NCBI RefSeq assembly: GCF_014650115.1
Contig: NZ_BMUI01000004.1
Span: 186,001 to 250,000 of the forward strand
DNA length: 64,000 bases
DNA from: Streptomyces olivaceoviridis
GTDB lineage: Bacteria > Actinomycetota > Actinomycetes > Streptomycetales > Streptomycetaceae
Reading direction: 5' to 3'
The stretch's first letter is position 1; every line of letters starts with the position of its first letter. Below the pieces are notes generated by a model that was given only the letters and a program-made list of their open reading frames with translations, was not told the DNA's origin and searched no databases. Position numbers and translations under genes: made by a program. Shown here piece after piece: positions 15,657 through 24,896 of the stretch.

Positions 15657-17015
15657 GTGGCAGACCGCACACCACCGCTCAGCGTCGAGGAACTGCACGT
15701 CCTGGTCGCGAGCGGTGAGATCGACACTGTCGTCCTGGCCTTCCCCGACATGCAAGGGCGCCTCCAGGGCAAGCGGTTCGCCGCCCGCTTCTTCCTCGAC
15801 GAGGTCCTGCACCACGGCACCGAGGGCTGCAACTACCTGCTCGCCGTGGACACCGAGATGAACACCGTCGACGGCTACGCCATGTCCTCCTGGGAGCGCG
15901 GCTACGGCGACTTCGCCATGCACCCGGACCCGTCCACCCTGCGCCGCGTCCCCTGGCACCCGGGCACCGCGCTCCTCATCGCCGACCTCGCCTGGAACGA
16001 CGGCTCCCCGGTCGTCGCCGCCCCCCGCCAGATCCTGCGCCGCCAGCTGGAGCGGCTCGCCGAGCACGGCTACACCGCCCAGGTCGGCACCGAGCTGGAG
16101 TTCATCGTCTTCAAGGACAGCTACGAGCGGGCCTGGGACGCGGGCTACCGGGGCCTGACCCCGGCCAACCAGTACAACATCGACTACTCCATCCTCGGCA
16201 CCGGCCGCATCGAGCCCCTGCTGCGCCGCCTGCGCAACGACATGGCCGGCGCCGGCCTCACCGTCGAGTCCGCCAAGGGCGAGTGCAACCCCGGCCAGCA
16301 CGAGATCGCCTTCCGCTACGACGAGGCCCTGCGCACCTGCGACCAGCACGCCCTCTACAAGACCGGAGCCAAGGAGATCGCCGCCCAGGAGGGCGTCTCG
16401 ATCACCTTCATGGCCAAGTACAACGAGCGCGAGGGCAACTCCTGCCACATCCACCTCTCGCTCGCCGACGCCGACGGCACCAACGCGATGGCCGGACCCG
16501 ACGGCATGTCCGAGGTGATGCGGCGCTTCCTCGCCGGACAGCTCGCCGCGCTCCGCGACTTCTCCCTGCTGTACGCCCCCAACATCAACTCCTACAAGCG
16601 GTTCCAGCCGGGCTCCTTCGCCCCCACCGCCGTCGCCTGGGGCCACGACAACCGCACCTGCGCCCTGCGCGTCGTCGGCCACGGCCGCTCCCTGCGCTTC
16701 GAGAACCGCCTCCCCGGCGGGGACGTGAACCCCCACCTAGCCGTCGCGGGGCTCGTCGCGGCCGGTCTGTACGGCATCGAGCACAAGCTGGAGCTGCCCG
16801 AGCCCTGCCCCGGCAACGCCTATGCCGCCGACCACGCGCGGGTGCCGACCACGCTGCGCGAGGCCGCCGGGCTGTGGGAGAACAGCCCGATCGCCAAGGC
16901 CGCCTTCGGGGACGAGGTCGTCGCCCACTACCGCAACATGGCGCGCGTCGAACTGGAGGCCTTCGACGCCGCGGTCACCGACTGGGAGCTGCGCCGCTCC
17001 TTCGAACGCCTGTGA
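15657..17015 (+). CDS. glnA4: Glutamine synthetase-like gamma-glutamyl-amine ligase (GlnA4 type)
   Basis: A 452-residue type I glutamine synthetase-like protein. Conserved active-site motifs are visible: VGTELEFIVF, NPGQHEIAF, GNSCHIHLSL, NINSYKRF and the C-terminal ENRLPGGDVNPHLAVAG. The adenylylation-loop tyrosine motif of true GlnA is not seen. The position and neighbours match S. coelicolor GlnA4, reported to gamma-glutamylate ethanolamine with ATP; that assignment is by recall and context. GTG 15657 has GAAGGAGG 7 nt upstream. An aldehyde dehydrogenase and an SDR follow in the same operon. Confidence 0.85.
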   Translation: MADRTPPLSVEELHVLVASGEIDTVVLAFPDMQGRLQGKRFAARFFLDEVLHHGTEGCNYLLAVDTEMNTVDGYAMSSWERGYGDFAMHPDPSTLRRVPWHPGTALLIADLAWNDGSPVVAAPRQILRRQLERLAEHGYTAQVGTELEFIVFKDSYERAWDAGYRGLTPANQYNIDYSILGTGRIEPLLRRLRNDMAGAGLTVESAKGECNPGQHEIAFRYDEALRTCDQHALYKTGAKEIAAQEGVSITFMAKYNEREGNSCHIHLSLADADGTNAMAGPDGMSEVMRRFLAGQLAALRDFSLLYAPNINSYKRFQPGSFAPTAVAWGHDNRTCALRVVGHGRSLRFENRLPGGDVNPHLAVAGLVAAGLYGIEHKLELPEPCPGNAYAADHARVPTTLREAAGLWENSPIAKAAFGDEVVAHYRNMARVELEAFDAAVTDWELRRSFERL

Positions 17016-17026
17016 AAGGTCACCAC

Positions 17027-18400
17027 GTGTCCGACCCGAACGAGCTGACCGTCCTCAACCCCGCCACCGAAGAGGTCGTCGCCACCGTCCCCGCCGCCAC
17101 CGCCGAGGACGTGGACGCCGCCGTCGCCCGCGCCGCCCGCGCCCAGACCCGGTGGGCCGCCCTCGCCCCCGCCGACCGGGCCCGGCTGCTGCGCCGCTTC
17201 GCCGACGTGGTCGACGCCCACACCGAGGAACTCGCCCGGCTGGAGGTCCGCGAGGCCGGCCACACCGTCGCGGGCGCCCGCTGGGAGGCCGGCAACGCCC
17301 GCGACGTGCTCCTCTATGCCGCCGGCGGCGCCGAGCGCCTGGTCGGCCGGCAGATCCCGGTCCCCGGCGGCTGGGACGTCACCTTCCAGGAACCGCTGGG
17401 CGTCATCGGTGTCATCGCCCCCTGGAACTTCCCCATGCCGATCGCCGCCTGGGGCTCCTTCCCGGCGCTCGCGGCCGGGAACGCCGTCCTCCTCAAGCCC
17501 GCCGAGACCACCCCGCTCACCGCGCTCCGCCTCGCCCGACTGGCGCTGGAGGCGGGCCTGCCCGAGCACCTCTTCCAGGTGCTGCCCGGCCACGGCGACA
17601 CCGCCGGGCGCGCTCTGGTCGACCACCCCGACGTCGCCAAGATCGTGTTCACCGGTTCCACCCGCACCGGCCGCGAGGTCATGGAACGCTGCGCCCGCCT
17701 GGTCAAACCGGTCACCCTCGAACTCGGCGGCAAGAGCCCCAACGTCGTCTTCGCCGACGCCGACCTCAAGGCCGCCCTCGACCCCTTCTCCTTCCTGGAC
17801 AACGCCGGGCAGGACTGCTGCGCCCGCACCCGCGTCCTGGTCCAGGAGACGGTGCTGGACGAGGCCCGCGCCTTCCTCGCCGACGCGCTGGCCGCCGTGG
17901 TCGTGGGCGACCCGGCCGACGAGAAGACCCAGATGGGCCCGCTCGTCTCCGGCCGGCAACGGGAACGCGTACGCTCCTACATCCCCGAGGACGCCCCGGC
18001 CCTGCGCGGCAAGGCCCCCGACGGCCCCGGCTTCTGGTTCCCGCCCACCGTGCTCACCGGCGAGCGGCACGACAGCCCGGCGGCCCGCGAGGAGATCTTC
18101 GGCCCGGTCGCCGTCCTGCTGCCCTTCACCGACGAGCAGGACGCGATCCGCCTCGCCAACGACACCCCCTACGGCCTCTCCGGATCCATCTGGACCCGGG
18201 ACGTGGGCCGCGCCCTGCGTGTGTCCCAGGCCGTCCGCGCGGGCAACCTGTCCGTCAACTCCCACTCCAGCGTCCGCTACTGGACCCCGTTCGGCGGCTA
18301 CAAGCAGTCCGGCCTCGGCCGGGAACTCGGCCCCGACGCCCTGACCGCCTTCACCGAGACCAAGAACGTCTTCCTCAGCACGGAGGTCCCCGCACCGTGA
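17027..18400 (+). CDS. Aldehyde dehydrogenase family protein
   Basis: A 457-residue NAD(P)-dependent aldehyde dehydrogenase. The conserved APWNFPM, VFTGSTRTG, LELGGKSPN (catalytic Glu) and NAGQDCCARTR motifs are present, with catalytic Cys264 or Cys265. In this operon it probably oxidises the aldehyde formed from a gamma-glutamylated alcohol or amine. GTG 17027 follows AAAGG at a good distance; a second GTG (17012) overlaps the upstream stop and is the alternative. Confidence 0.9.
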   Translation: MSDPNELTVLNPATEEVVATVPAATAEDVDAAVARAARAQTRWAALAPADRARLLRRFADVVDAHTEELARLEVREAGHTVAGARWEAGNARDVLLYAAGGAERLVGRQIPVPGGWDVTFQEPLGVIGVIAPWNFPMPIAAWGSFPALAAGNAVLLKPAETTPLTALRLARLALEAGLPEHLFQVLPGHGDTAGRALVDHPDVAKIVFTGSTRTGREVMERCARLVKPVTLELGGKSPNVVFADADLKAALDPFSFLDNAGQDCCARTRVLVQETVLDEARAFLADALAAVVVGDPADEKTQMGPLVSGRQRERVRSYIPEDAPALRGKAPDGPGFWFPPTVLTGERHDSPAAREEIFGPVAVLLPFTDEQDAIRLANDTPYGLSGSIWTRDVGRALRVSQAVRAGNLSVNSHSSVRYWTPFGGYKQSGLGRELGPDALTAFTETKNVFLSTEVPAP

Positions 18401-19194
18401 CCGACAACAGCGTGACCGACAACAGTGTCTGCCGCCGCCTGGTCGGCCGTACCGCCGTCGTGACCGGAGCCGGCAGCGGCATCGGACTCGCCAGTGCCCG
18501 CCGGCTCGCCTCCGAGGGCGCCCACGTCGTCTGCGCGGACGTCGACGAGGCGCGCGGCAAGGCCGCCGCCGACGAGGTCGGCGGACTCTTCGTGAAGACC
18601 GACGTCACCGACCCCGAGCAGGTCGAGGCACTGTTCAAGGCCGCGTACGACACCTACGGCAGCGTCGACATCGCCTTCAACAACGCCGGCATCTCCCCGC
18701 CCGACGACGACTCCATCCTGGAGACCGGGCTGGAGGCATGGAAGCGCGTCCAGGAGGTCAACCTCACCTCCGTCTACCTGTGCTGCAAGGCCGCCCTCCC
18801 CTACATGCGCCGCCAGGGCCGGGGCTCCATCATCAACACCGCGTCGTTCGTGGCGCGGATGGGCGCGGCCACGTCCCAGATCTCCTACACGGCCTCCAAG
18901 GGCGGCGTCCTCGCCATGTCCCGCGAACTGGGCGTGCAGTTCGCCCGGGAGGGCATCCGGGTCAACGCGCTGTGCCCCGGCCCGGTCAACACCCCACTGC
19001 TCCAGGAGCTGTTCGCCAAGGACCCGGAGCGGGCCGCGCGCCGGCTCGTCCACATCCCGGTCGGCCGGTTCGCCGAGGCCGAGGAGATCGCCGCCGCCGT
19101 CGCCTTCCTGGCCAGCGACGACTCCTCCTTCGTCAACGCCACCGACTTCCTGGTGGACGGCGGGATCGCCGGCGCCTACGTCACCCCCCTGTAG
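18397..19194 (+). CDS. SDR family oxidoreductase
   Basis: A 265-residue classical short-chain dehydrogenase: cofactor motif TGAGSGIG, NNAG, catalytic YTASK and the C-terminal ATDFLVDGG. The acidic residue after the second strand (VCADVDEA) favours NAD(H). It would interconvert an alcohol and a carbonyl in the same pathway as the upstream aldehyde dehydrogenase, whose stop its GTG overlaps (GTGA). The N-terminus is a tandem duplication (VTDNS twice), giving a second GTG at 18412 that could also serve as the start. Confidence 0.9.
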   Translation: MTDNSVTDNSVCRRLVGRTAVVTGAGSGIGLASARRLASEGAHVVCADVDEARGKAAADEVGGLFVKTDVTDPEQVEALFKAAYDTYGSVDIAFNNAGISPPDDDSILETGLEAWKRVQEVNLTSVYLCCKAALPYMRRQGRGSIINTASFVARMGAATSQISYTASKGGVLAMSRELGVQFAREGIRVNALCPGPVNTPLLQELFAKDPERAARRLVHIPVGRFAEAEEIAAAVAFLASDDSSFVNATDFLVDGGIAGAYVTPL

Positions 19195-19200
19195 GACGGC

Positions 19201-20403
19201 TCAGAGGAACGTACGCCCCTCACCCCGGTAGGTGGGCACGCCGGCCGTCACCGTGTCCCCCTCGATCAGGTGCAGGGTGTCGAACCGCTCGCACAGCTCG
19301 CCCGCCTTCGCGTGGCGGAACCACACCTTGTCGCCGATGAGCAGATCGTCGGCGGGCGAGCCGAGCAGCGGGGTCTGCACCTCGCCGGGGCCCTCCTGCG
19401 GGTCGTACCTCAAGCCCTCCGGCAGGTACGGCACCGGCAGCCGGTCGGGGCCGGCCGCGCCGGAGGCCGGGTAGCCGCCGCCGAGCACGGTGACGACGCC
19501 CACGCCGGGCCGCCGGACCACCGGCTGGGCGAAGAGCGCGGCCGGACGGCCGGTGAAGGACGTGTAGTTGTCGAACAGGCGCGGCACGTACAGTCCCGAG
19601 CCGGCCGCGATCTCGGTCACCGCGTCCTCGGCGGCGGTGTGCTGCACACTGCCGGTGCCGCCGCCGTTGACGAACTCCAGGTCCGGGGCGACCGCACGGA
19701 CCGCCCGGACGGCCGCGGCCCGCCGCTCCGCCAGCTCCCGCCGGGCGGTGGCCTGCATCAGCCGGATCGCCCGCGAGCGCAGGGGCCGCCCGGCGACCGT
19801 GTCCCCGACCCCGGCGACATGCCCCTCGTACGCCATGATCCCCACCAGCCGGAAGCCCGGCCGCCGGGACACGGACCGTGCCAGCTCGGCGAGTCGGGCG
19901 GGGGAGTGCAGCGGCGAACGCCGGGCCCCGACCCGGACCCGGCCGCCCAGCAGCTTCAGCGAGGTGTCCATTTCCAGGCAGATCCGCACGACTTCACGAC
20001 CACCGTCGCGGGCCGCGTCGATGAGGTCCAGGTGCGCCGGATCGTCGATCATCACGGTGACGGCACCGGCCAGCTTGGGATCGGCGGCCAGTTCCGCGAA
20101 CCCGGCCCGGTCCGCCGACGGATAGGCCAGCAGGATGTCCTCGAACCCCGAACGCGCGAGCCACAGCGACTCGTCCAGGGTGAACGACATGATGCCCTGG
20201 AAGCCGTCCCTGGCCAGGACGCGTTCCAGCAGGGCCCGGCAGCGGACCGACTTGCTGGCGACCCGCACGGGCTTGCCCCCGGCACGGCGGACCAGGTCGT
20301 CCGCGTTGGCGTCGAAGGCGTCCAGGTCCACGATCGCGAGAGGGGCGTCGAGATGGGCGGTGGCCCGGTCGTAACGGGCCCGGTCGGCGGCGCGCGCAGT
20401 CAT
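19201..20403 (-). CDS. PLP-dependent alanine racemase N-domain protein (D-threonine aldolase/amino acid deaminase-like)
   Basis: A 400-residue fold-type III PLP protein. The cofactor lysine is in VRVASKSVRC near residue 50, within the TIM-barrel N-terminal domain (PLAIVDLDAFDANADDLVRR). The C-terminal domain carries the metal-type His/Cys region (WFRHAKAGELCERFDTLHL) of D-threonine aldolases and DSD1-like deaminases. It likely acts on a D-amino acid; substrate unknown. It ends 6 bp from the convergent SDR gene. The ATG at 20403 is where homology begins; the open frame beyond is not coding. Confidence 0.85.
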   Translation of the reverse strand: MTARAADRARYDRATAHLDAPLAIVDLDAFDANADDLVRRAGGKPVRVASKSVRCRALLERVLARDGFQGIMSFTLDESLWLARSGFEDILLAYPSADRAGFAELAADPKLAGAVTVMIDDPAHLDLIDAARDGGREVVRICLEMDTSLKLLGGRVRVGARRSPLHSPARLAELARSVSRRPGFRLVGIMAYEGHVAGVGDTVAGRPLRSRAIRLMQATARRELAERRAAAVRAVRAVAPDLEFVNGGGTGSVQHTAAEDAVTEIAAGSGLYVPRLFDNYTSFTGRPAALFAQPVVRRPGVGVVTVLGGGYPASGAAGPDRLPVPYLPEGLRYDPQEGPGEVQTPLLGSPADDLLIGDKVWFRHAKAGELCERFDTLHLIEGDTVTAGVPTYRGEGRTFL

Positions 20404-20674
20404 GACGGAAGCCTGCCAGACAGGATTACCGCAGGGTAGGGGGACGTTCCGGGCAGATGCCCCTGGCTCGTGGACTGGTTCTCCTTCACTCCCGGACAAC
20501 CCGTAGAGTGACGCGCACGTACGGCGGAACGCGCCCGGCCACCACGTGAACCGGGATGCCGGTCCGGCCGTACGGGTATGCGTGCCCGGAAGGAGCTTCC
20601 ACACCGGGCGCGGCCGAGCAGCGGACCGGCCCGCGTACGAGGAGACGGCCCGGGCACGAGGAAACGGGGGGTGC

Positions 20675-22405
20675 ATGAGCACGGGAGCCCGCCACGCCCC
20701 GGTCCCGCGTCGCCCGTCGACCCCCCCGGGGCCCCCGGCCCAGCGCCCGCCGGTACCCTCCACGCCTCCTCGGCCGGACGCCGATCCCGACGAGGAGCCC
20801 TCGGTCTTCACCCCCCGCGGTGCACGGCCCGCGCCCGACGCGGTCCCGCGCGCCCACCGCCCGCGCCCGTCGGCCGTGCCCGAGGCCCCCGCCCCGGTGA
20901 GCCCGCCCCCACCGCCCGCCTCGGCCCGGTTCCCCGACGTCCCGCCGGGTACCGGCTCCGCCGGCGCGCCGGCCCCGACCGCTCCGACGGCCTCGGTGAC
21001 CCCGGTGACCCCGGCGGAGCCGGCCCCGGAGACCAGCACGGCCCGGCTCCGCCCGGACCGGGAGCCCGGGGCACAGGGCGCCCCGGCCGAAACCCCGTCG
21101 GAGACGACGACACGACTACGCCCGACCCGCCCGGCAACCCCGCCCGCGCCGGTGTCTCCGCCTCCGCCGGTGTCCTCGCGTACGCCGGATTCACCGCGTT
21201 CTCCGGCACCCGGCCCGCGGCACCCCGGCTCGGCCCCCACCGCGCCCACCGCCTCGGCTTCGGCCGGTTCCATGGGGGCGCCGGGGGACCGCCGTACCGG
21301 TGGCGTGCCCGCGCCCGGTCAGGCCGCGAATCCCCTCATGGGTGACGCACCGTCACCCAGCCGGGCAGCGGTCCCCCGCGCGGGTGGCGTGCCCGCGTCC
21401 GGGCAGGCGAGGGACCCCCATGCCAGGGACCCCCGTACCGGTGGTGTGCCCGCGCAGGCAGCGGGCGACCGTGCCGGCGCCGTCCCCGGGTCCGGGCGGA
21501 CGGACGGCCGGGCCGGGGTCTGGAGTCCCCTGGCTCCCGCCCCTCCCGTGCGTCCCGCGCCCGACCCCGCTCACTCCTGGAGGGCCGGAACCGATGGGCG
21601 GCCGTTCGTGTCGTTCGGGGAGCCGGAGGGGTTCGGGGGGCGGACGCGTCTCCGTGTCGGGGCGCGCACCGTCGCCGCCGCTGCCTGTCTCGTGCTCGGG
21701 CTCGGGCTCATCGGCGGTGCCGCGACCGGGAGTTGGCTCACCGGGGACGGCGGGGCGGACGGCGCCGGGAACGCCTTCGGCACCGCCCGGAGCCTCTGGC
21801 ACAGCGTGCCCGTGGACGAACTGTTCCCGCCCACCGTCCAGGGCACGGGCGCCGGCCCCGGCGGCGCCGACCGCACCTGGACCCGGATCGCCGTCGCCCG
21901 GGACAGCGGCTGCGCCCACGCCTTCGACCCGCTGCTGCACAAGGCCCTCGCCCCCGTCGGCTGCCAGCGCCTGCTGCGCGCCACCTACACCGACGCCACC
22001 CAGACCTACGTCACCACCGTCGGCCTGCTCTTCACCAGGGCGGACCCGGCCGCGATGTCCGCGCTCGCCGCCCGCTTCCGCGACGAACACCTCGACAGCC
22101 GCGCCGACCTGATGCCCCGGCCGTACGCCGCCGCCGGCACGGCCGCCGCCGGGTTCGGGGACCGGCAGCGGGCCTCGTGGACCGTCGCCGTCCTCACCGA
22201 CGCCCCCGTCGTCGCCTACGCCGTCGCCGGCTGGGCCGACGGCCGTACCGTCGACACGCCCCAGCCCGCCGCGGACGCCGTCCGCTCCGGCGCCACCACG
22301 GCACCGGCCCAGGCCGGCCTCGGCAACGAGACCCAGGGCCTGGCCGACCGCATCGAACGGCGCCTGCGCAAGACCGTCGGCACGGCCACGGAGAAGCCCT
22401 CATGA
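20675..22405 (+). CDS. Proline-rich single-pass membrane protein, unknown function
   Basis: A 576-residue protein in three parts. The first 300 or so residues are extremely rich in Pro, Ala, Gly, Ser and Thr and probably disordered and cytoplasmic. A single membrane helix follows (TVAAAACLVLGLGLIGGAA, about residues 330-350). The C-terminal 220 residues are a folded extracytoplasmic domain with Cys residues that may pair (ARDSGCAHAFDPLLH, LAPVGCQRLLRATY). I do not recognise a family. The overlap (ATGA) with the mycosin-like protease gene suggests the two work together at the cell surface. Confidence 0.8.
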   Translation: MSTGARHAPVPRRPSTPPGPPAQRPPVPSTPPRPDADPDEEPSVFTPRGARPAPDAVPRAHRPRPSAVPEAPAPVSPPPPPASARFPDVPPGTGSAGAPAPTAPTASVTPVTPAEPAPETSTARLRPDREPGAQGAPAETPSETTTRLRPTRPATPPAPVSPPPPVSSRTPDSPRSPAPGPRHPGSAPTAPTASASAGSMGAPGDRRTGGVPAPGQAANPLMGDAPSPSRAAVPRAGGVPASGQARDPHARDPRTGGVPAQAAGDRAGAVPGSGRTDGRAGVWSPLAPAPPVRPAPDPAHSWRAGTDGRPFVSFGEPEGFGGRTRLRVGARTVAAAACLVLGLGLIGGAATGSWLTGDGGADGAGNAFGTARSLWHSVPVDELFPPTVQGTGAGPGGADRTWTRIAVARDSGCAHAFDPLLHKALAPVGCQRLLRATYTDATQTYVTTVGLLFTRADPAAMSALAARFRDEHLDSRADLMPRPYAAAGTAAAGFGDRQRASWTVAVLTDAPVVAYAVAGWADGRTVDTPQPAADAVRSGATTAPAQAGLGNETQGLADRIERRLRKTVGTATEKPS

Positions 22406-23571
22406 CGCACGCGGCCCAGCACGCCGCCAAGGCGGCGGTGAGCCTGCTGCTCGCCGTCCCCCTCGCCCTGCTGCCGTCCGCCGCCCACGCCGACGGCATC
22501 CGCGCCCAGCAGTGGGGCCTCGGCGCCCTCCACCTGGACGAGGCCTGGCGGACCAGCAAGGGCCGGGGCGTCACCGTCGCCGTCCTGGACACCGGCGTCG
22601 AGGCCGACCACCCGGACCTCGACGGCAACGTGCTGCCCGACAAGGACATGATCGGCTTCGGTGCCGGACCCGGCGACCGCACCTGGGCCCGGCACGGCAC
22701 CGCCATGGCCGGCATCATCGCCGGGCACGGCCACGGACCCGGCGGCTCGGACGGCGTCGTGGGCGTCGCCCCCGAGGCGAAGATCCTGCCGGTCCGGGTG
22801 ATCCTGGAGGACGGCGACCCCGCCCGCGCCAAGGCCCGTACCACCCGCGGCAACGCCCTCGCCGACGGCATCCGCTGGGCCGCCGACCACGGCGCCGACG
22901 TCATCAACCTCTCCCTCGGCGACGACTCGAACTCGGCCCACCCCGAACCCGGGGAGGACGAGGCGGTGCAGTACGCCCTGAAGAAGGGCGTGGTCGTCGT
23001 CGCCTCCGCGGGCAACGGCGGCGACAAGGGCGACCACGTCTCCTACCCGGCCGCCTACCCGGGCGTCATCGCCGCGACCGCCGTGGACAAGTACGGCACC
23101 CGCGCCGCCTTCTCCACCCGCCGCTGGTACGCGGCCGTGAGCGCGCCCGGCGTCGACGTCGTCATCGCCGACCCCGACCACAAGTACTACGCGGGCTGGG
23201 GCACGAGCGCCGCCTCGGCCTTCGTCTCCGGCGCGGCGGCCCTGATCAAGGCCGCCCACCCCGGCCTTCCCCCGGCCCAGATCAAGAAGCTCCTGGAGGA
23301 CACCGCGAGGGACGCCCCGGTCGGCGGCCGGGACGACTCCCGGGGCTTCGGCATGATCGACCCGGCGGCGGCCCTGAGAGCCGCCGCCCGGGTCGAACCC
23401 CGGGGACTGAAGCCGGCGTCCTACGGCGAGAAGTACTTCGGCGCCGGCCCGGACACCCCCGGCGCCACGAGCGGCCCCTCCGACTGGGCCGCCCCGCTCG
23501 CGGGCGGCGCGGGCGGGGTCCTGCTGGTGGCCGGGGTGATGCTGTGGCGGGGCCGCAGGCACTCGGCCTGA
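22402..23571 (+). CDS. Mycosin-like membrane-anchored subtilisin (S8 family, type VII secretion-associated type)
   Basis: A 389-residue subtilase. It has a signal peptide (residues 1-30, cut near AHA-DG), Asp in VAVLDTGVEADHPD, His in WARHGTAMAGIIAG, the oxyanion Asn region (VVASAGNGG) and Ser in GTSAASAFVSGAAALIKA. A C-terminal membrane helix (GGVLLVAGVMLWRG) anchors it. This architecture is that of mycosins, the proteases of type VII secretion systems, but no esx or ecc genes are nearby. It is translationally coupled to the Pro-rich membrane protein and stops 4 bp from the convergent hydrolase gene. Confidence 0.9.
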   Translation: MTHAAQHAAKAAVSLLLAVPLALLPSAAHADGIRAQQWGLGALHLDEAWRTSKGRGVTVAVLDTGVEADHPDLDGNVLPDKDMIGFGAGPGDRTWARHGTAMAGIIAGHGHGPGGSDGVVGVAPEAKILPVRVILEDGDPARAKARTTRGNALADGIRWAADHGADVINLSLGDDSNSAHPEPGEDEAVQYALKKGVVVVASAGNGGDKGDHVSYPAAYPGVIAATAVDKYGTRAAFSTRRWYAAVSAPGVDVVIADPDHKYYAGWGTSAASAFVSGAAALIKAAHPGLPPAQIKKLLEDTARDAPVGGRDDSRGFGMIDPAAALRAAARVEPRGLKPASYGEKYFGAGPDTPGATSGPSDWAAPLAGGAGGVLLVAGVMLWRGRRHSA

Positions 23572-23575
23572 GCCG

Positions 23576-24826
23576 CTACCCGGCGATGTACCCGATCTCC
23601 GGGTAGCGCGGCGAAGCTCCGTCCAGCAGGTGCGCGGTGTCGGGGCGGCCCCGCAGCCGCAGGTCGAAGAAGGCCCGCACCGTGGCCCGTACGGCGGCCA
23701 CCGCCCGGTCGGCGGGGATCGTGCCGACCTGCAACCGCTGCCGCACCGCCTCCGGGACCTGGGGCGCGATGGCCACGAGGTCCGTGTAGGAGCTGTGGTC
23801 GGCGTCCGCGAGCCGCAGGCAGCGGCGCCAGCCGCTCAGTCGCTCCCAGAACGGGTGCCAGGTCGGGTCCTGGTCCATGCCGTCGTGAACGGCCGTGTCC
23901 ATCAGCAGGAACGGACGGTCGAGGCCGTGCTCGACCACCGGCCCGTACAGCGCGCCGTCCAGGTCGATGCCGGCCCGCACCCGCTCGTCCAGGTACATGA
24001 CGGCCGCCGACGCGGCACCGCCCCGGGAGTGCCCGAAGGCGCCGGTCCGCGTCAGGTCCAGGCTCCCGCACAGACCGCGGGGCAGCGGGCGCCGCTGTGC
24101 GTCGGGATTGCCGCCCCGGTCCACGACGGCCAACTGGTCGAGCACGAACCGCAGGTCGTCGGCGCGCACCGCGACCGCCTCCGCCCGGCCGACCGGGTCC
24201 GGCTCGGGGCAGGTCACGACGCGGCCGTCGGGGAACTCCACCTCGCCCGAGTCGTAGGGGTGGTCCACCGTGACCACCACGTACCCCCAGGACACCAGGT
24301 CCTCGACGACGAGGGTGTTGAACGTGCGGTCCGACGTGTAGCCCGGCGAGTACAGCAGCACCGGCCGGCGCCCCGGCCTGGCGGGCGCCCGGTCCGCGCT
24401 GTGCGTCCACGGCAGCGCGTAGCCGTCCACCGCGCCGCCGAAGCGGGCCTTCACCGCCCGCTCGGCACCGGACGGCAGCCACGGCAGCGGCGCGTGACCC
24501 CGTACGTCGGCGGCCGGGTAGTGCACGGTCACCATCAGTTCACGCGGCTCACCCGTGCCCGACCGGGGTTCGGTCCGCGACCGGTCGACCAGGTGCAGCT
24601 CCACGGCGCCCACCGGCGCGGGCCCGGTCGGTCCGGCCAGCCGGATGGGGATGAGGCCGGCCGCCGAGGCGTGTCCGGGAGCCGACAGGGGAACGGCGGC
24701 GGCTGCGACGGCTCCGAGGCCACCGGCTATGAGGGATCGGCGAGTGGGGCGTACGGGAGGCACCAGGCTCCTTCCGCGGCCGGACGCGGGCTCGGTAAAG
24801 AAATCGCCGGCCTCCGGCCTGCTCAT
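23576..24826 (-). CDS. Secreted alpha/beta hydrolase (PAF-acetylhydrolase-like), Tat signal
   Basis: A 416-residue alpha/beta hydrolase. The N-terminus has a twin-arginine signal (PTRRSLIAGGLGAVAAAAV). The nucleophile elbow is GAFGHSRGGAASAA, and PVLLYSPGYTSDRTF is the oxyanion strand. It resembles platelet-activating-factor acetylhydrolase II and chlorophyllase-type esterases; substrate unknown. ATG 24826 has AAGGGA 7 nt upstream. The 70 bp before it are the least GC-rich of the area and likely hold its promoter. Confidence 0.87.
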   Translation of the reverse strand: MSRPEAGDFFTEPASGRGRSLVPPVRPTRRSLIAGGLGAVAAAAVPLSAPGHASAAGLIPIRLAGPTGPAPVGAVELHLVDRSRTEPRSGTGEPRELMVTVHYPAADVRGHAPLPWLPSGAERAVKARFGGAVDGYALPWTHSADRAPARPGRRPVLLYSPGYTSDRTFNTLVVEDLVSWGYVVVTVDHPYDSGEVEFPDGRVVTCPEPDPVGRAEAVAVRADDLRFVLDQLAVVDRGGNPDAQRRPLPRGLCGSLDLTRTGAFGHSRGGAASAAVMYLDERVRAGIDLDGALYGPVVEHGLDRPFLLMDTAVHDGMDQDPTWHPFWERLSGWRRCLRLADADHSSYTDLVAIAPQVPEAVRQRLQVGTIPADRAVAAVRATVRAFFDLRLRGRPDTAHLLDGASPRYPEIGYIAG

Positions 24827-24896
24827 CGTCAAGTCCCTTGCACGTTAGATCATTTGGTCGACGATCGCTGGATCTTTTACGGCCGGACGCGATGGG

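Noticed and set aside
21353..22090. Minus-strand open frame opposite the Pro-rich membrane protein
   Set aside because: Repetitive Gly/Arg/Glu composition from the Pro/Ala-rich sense strand; no start signal.
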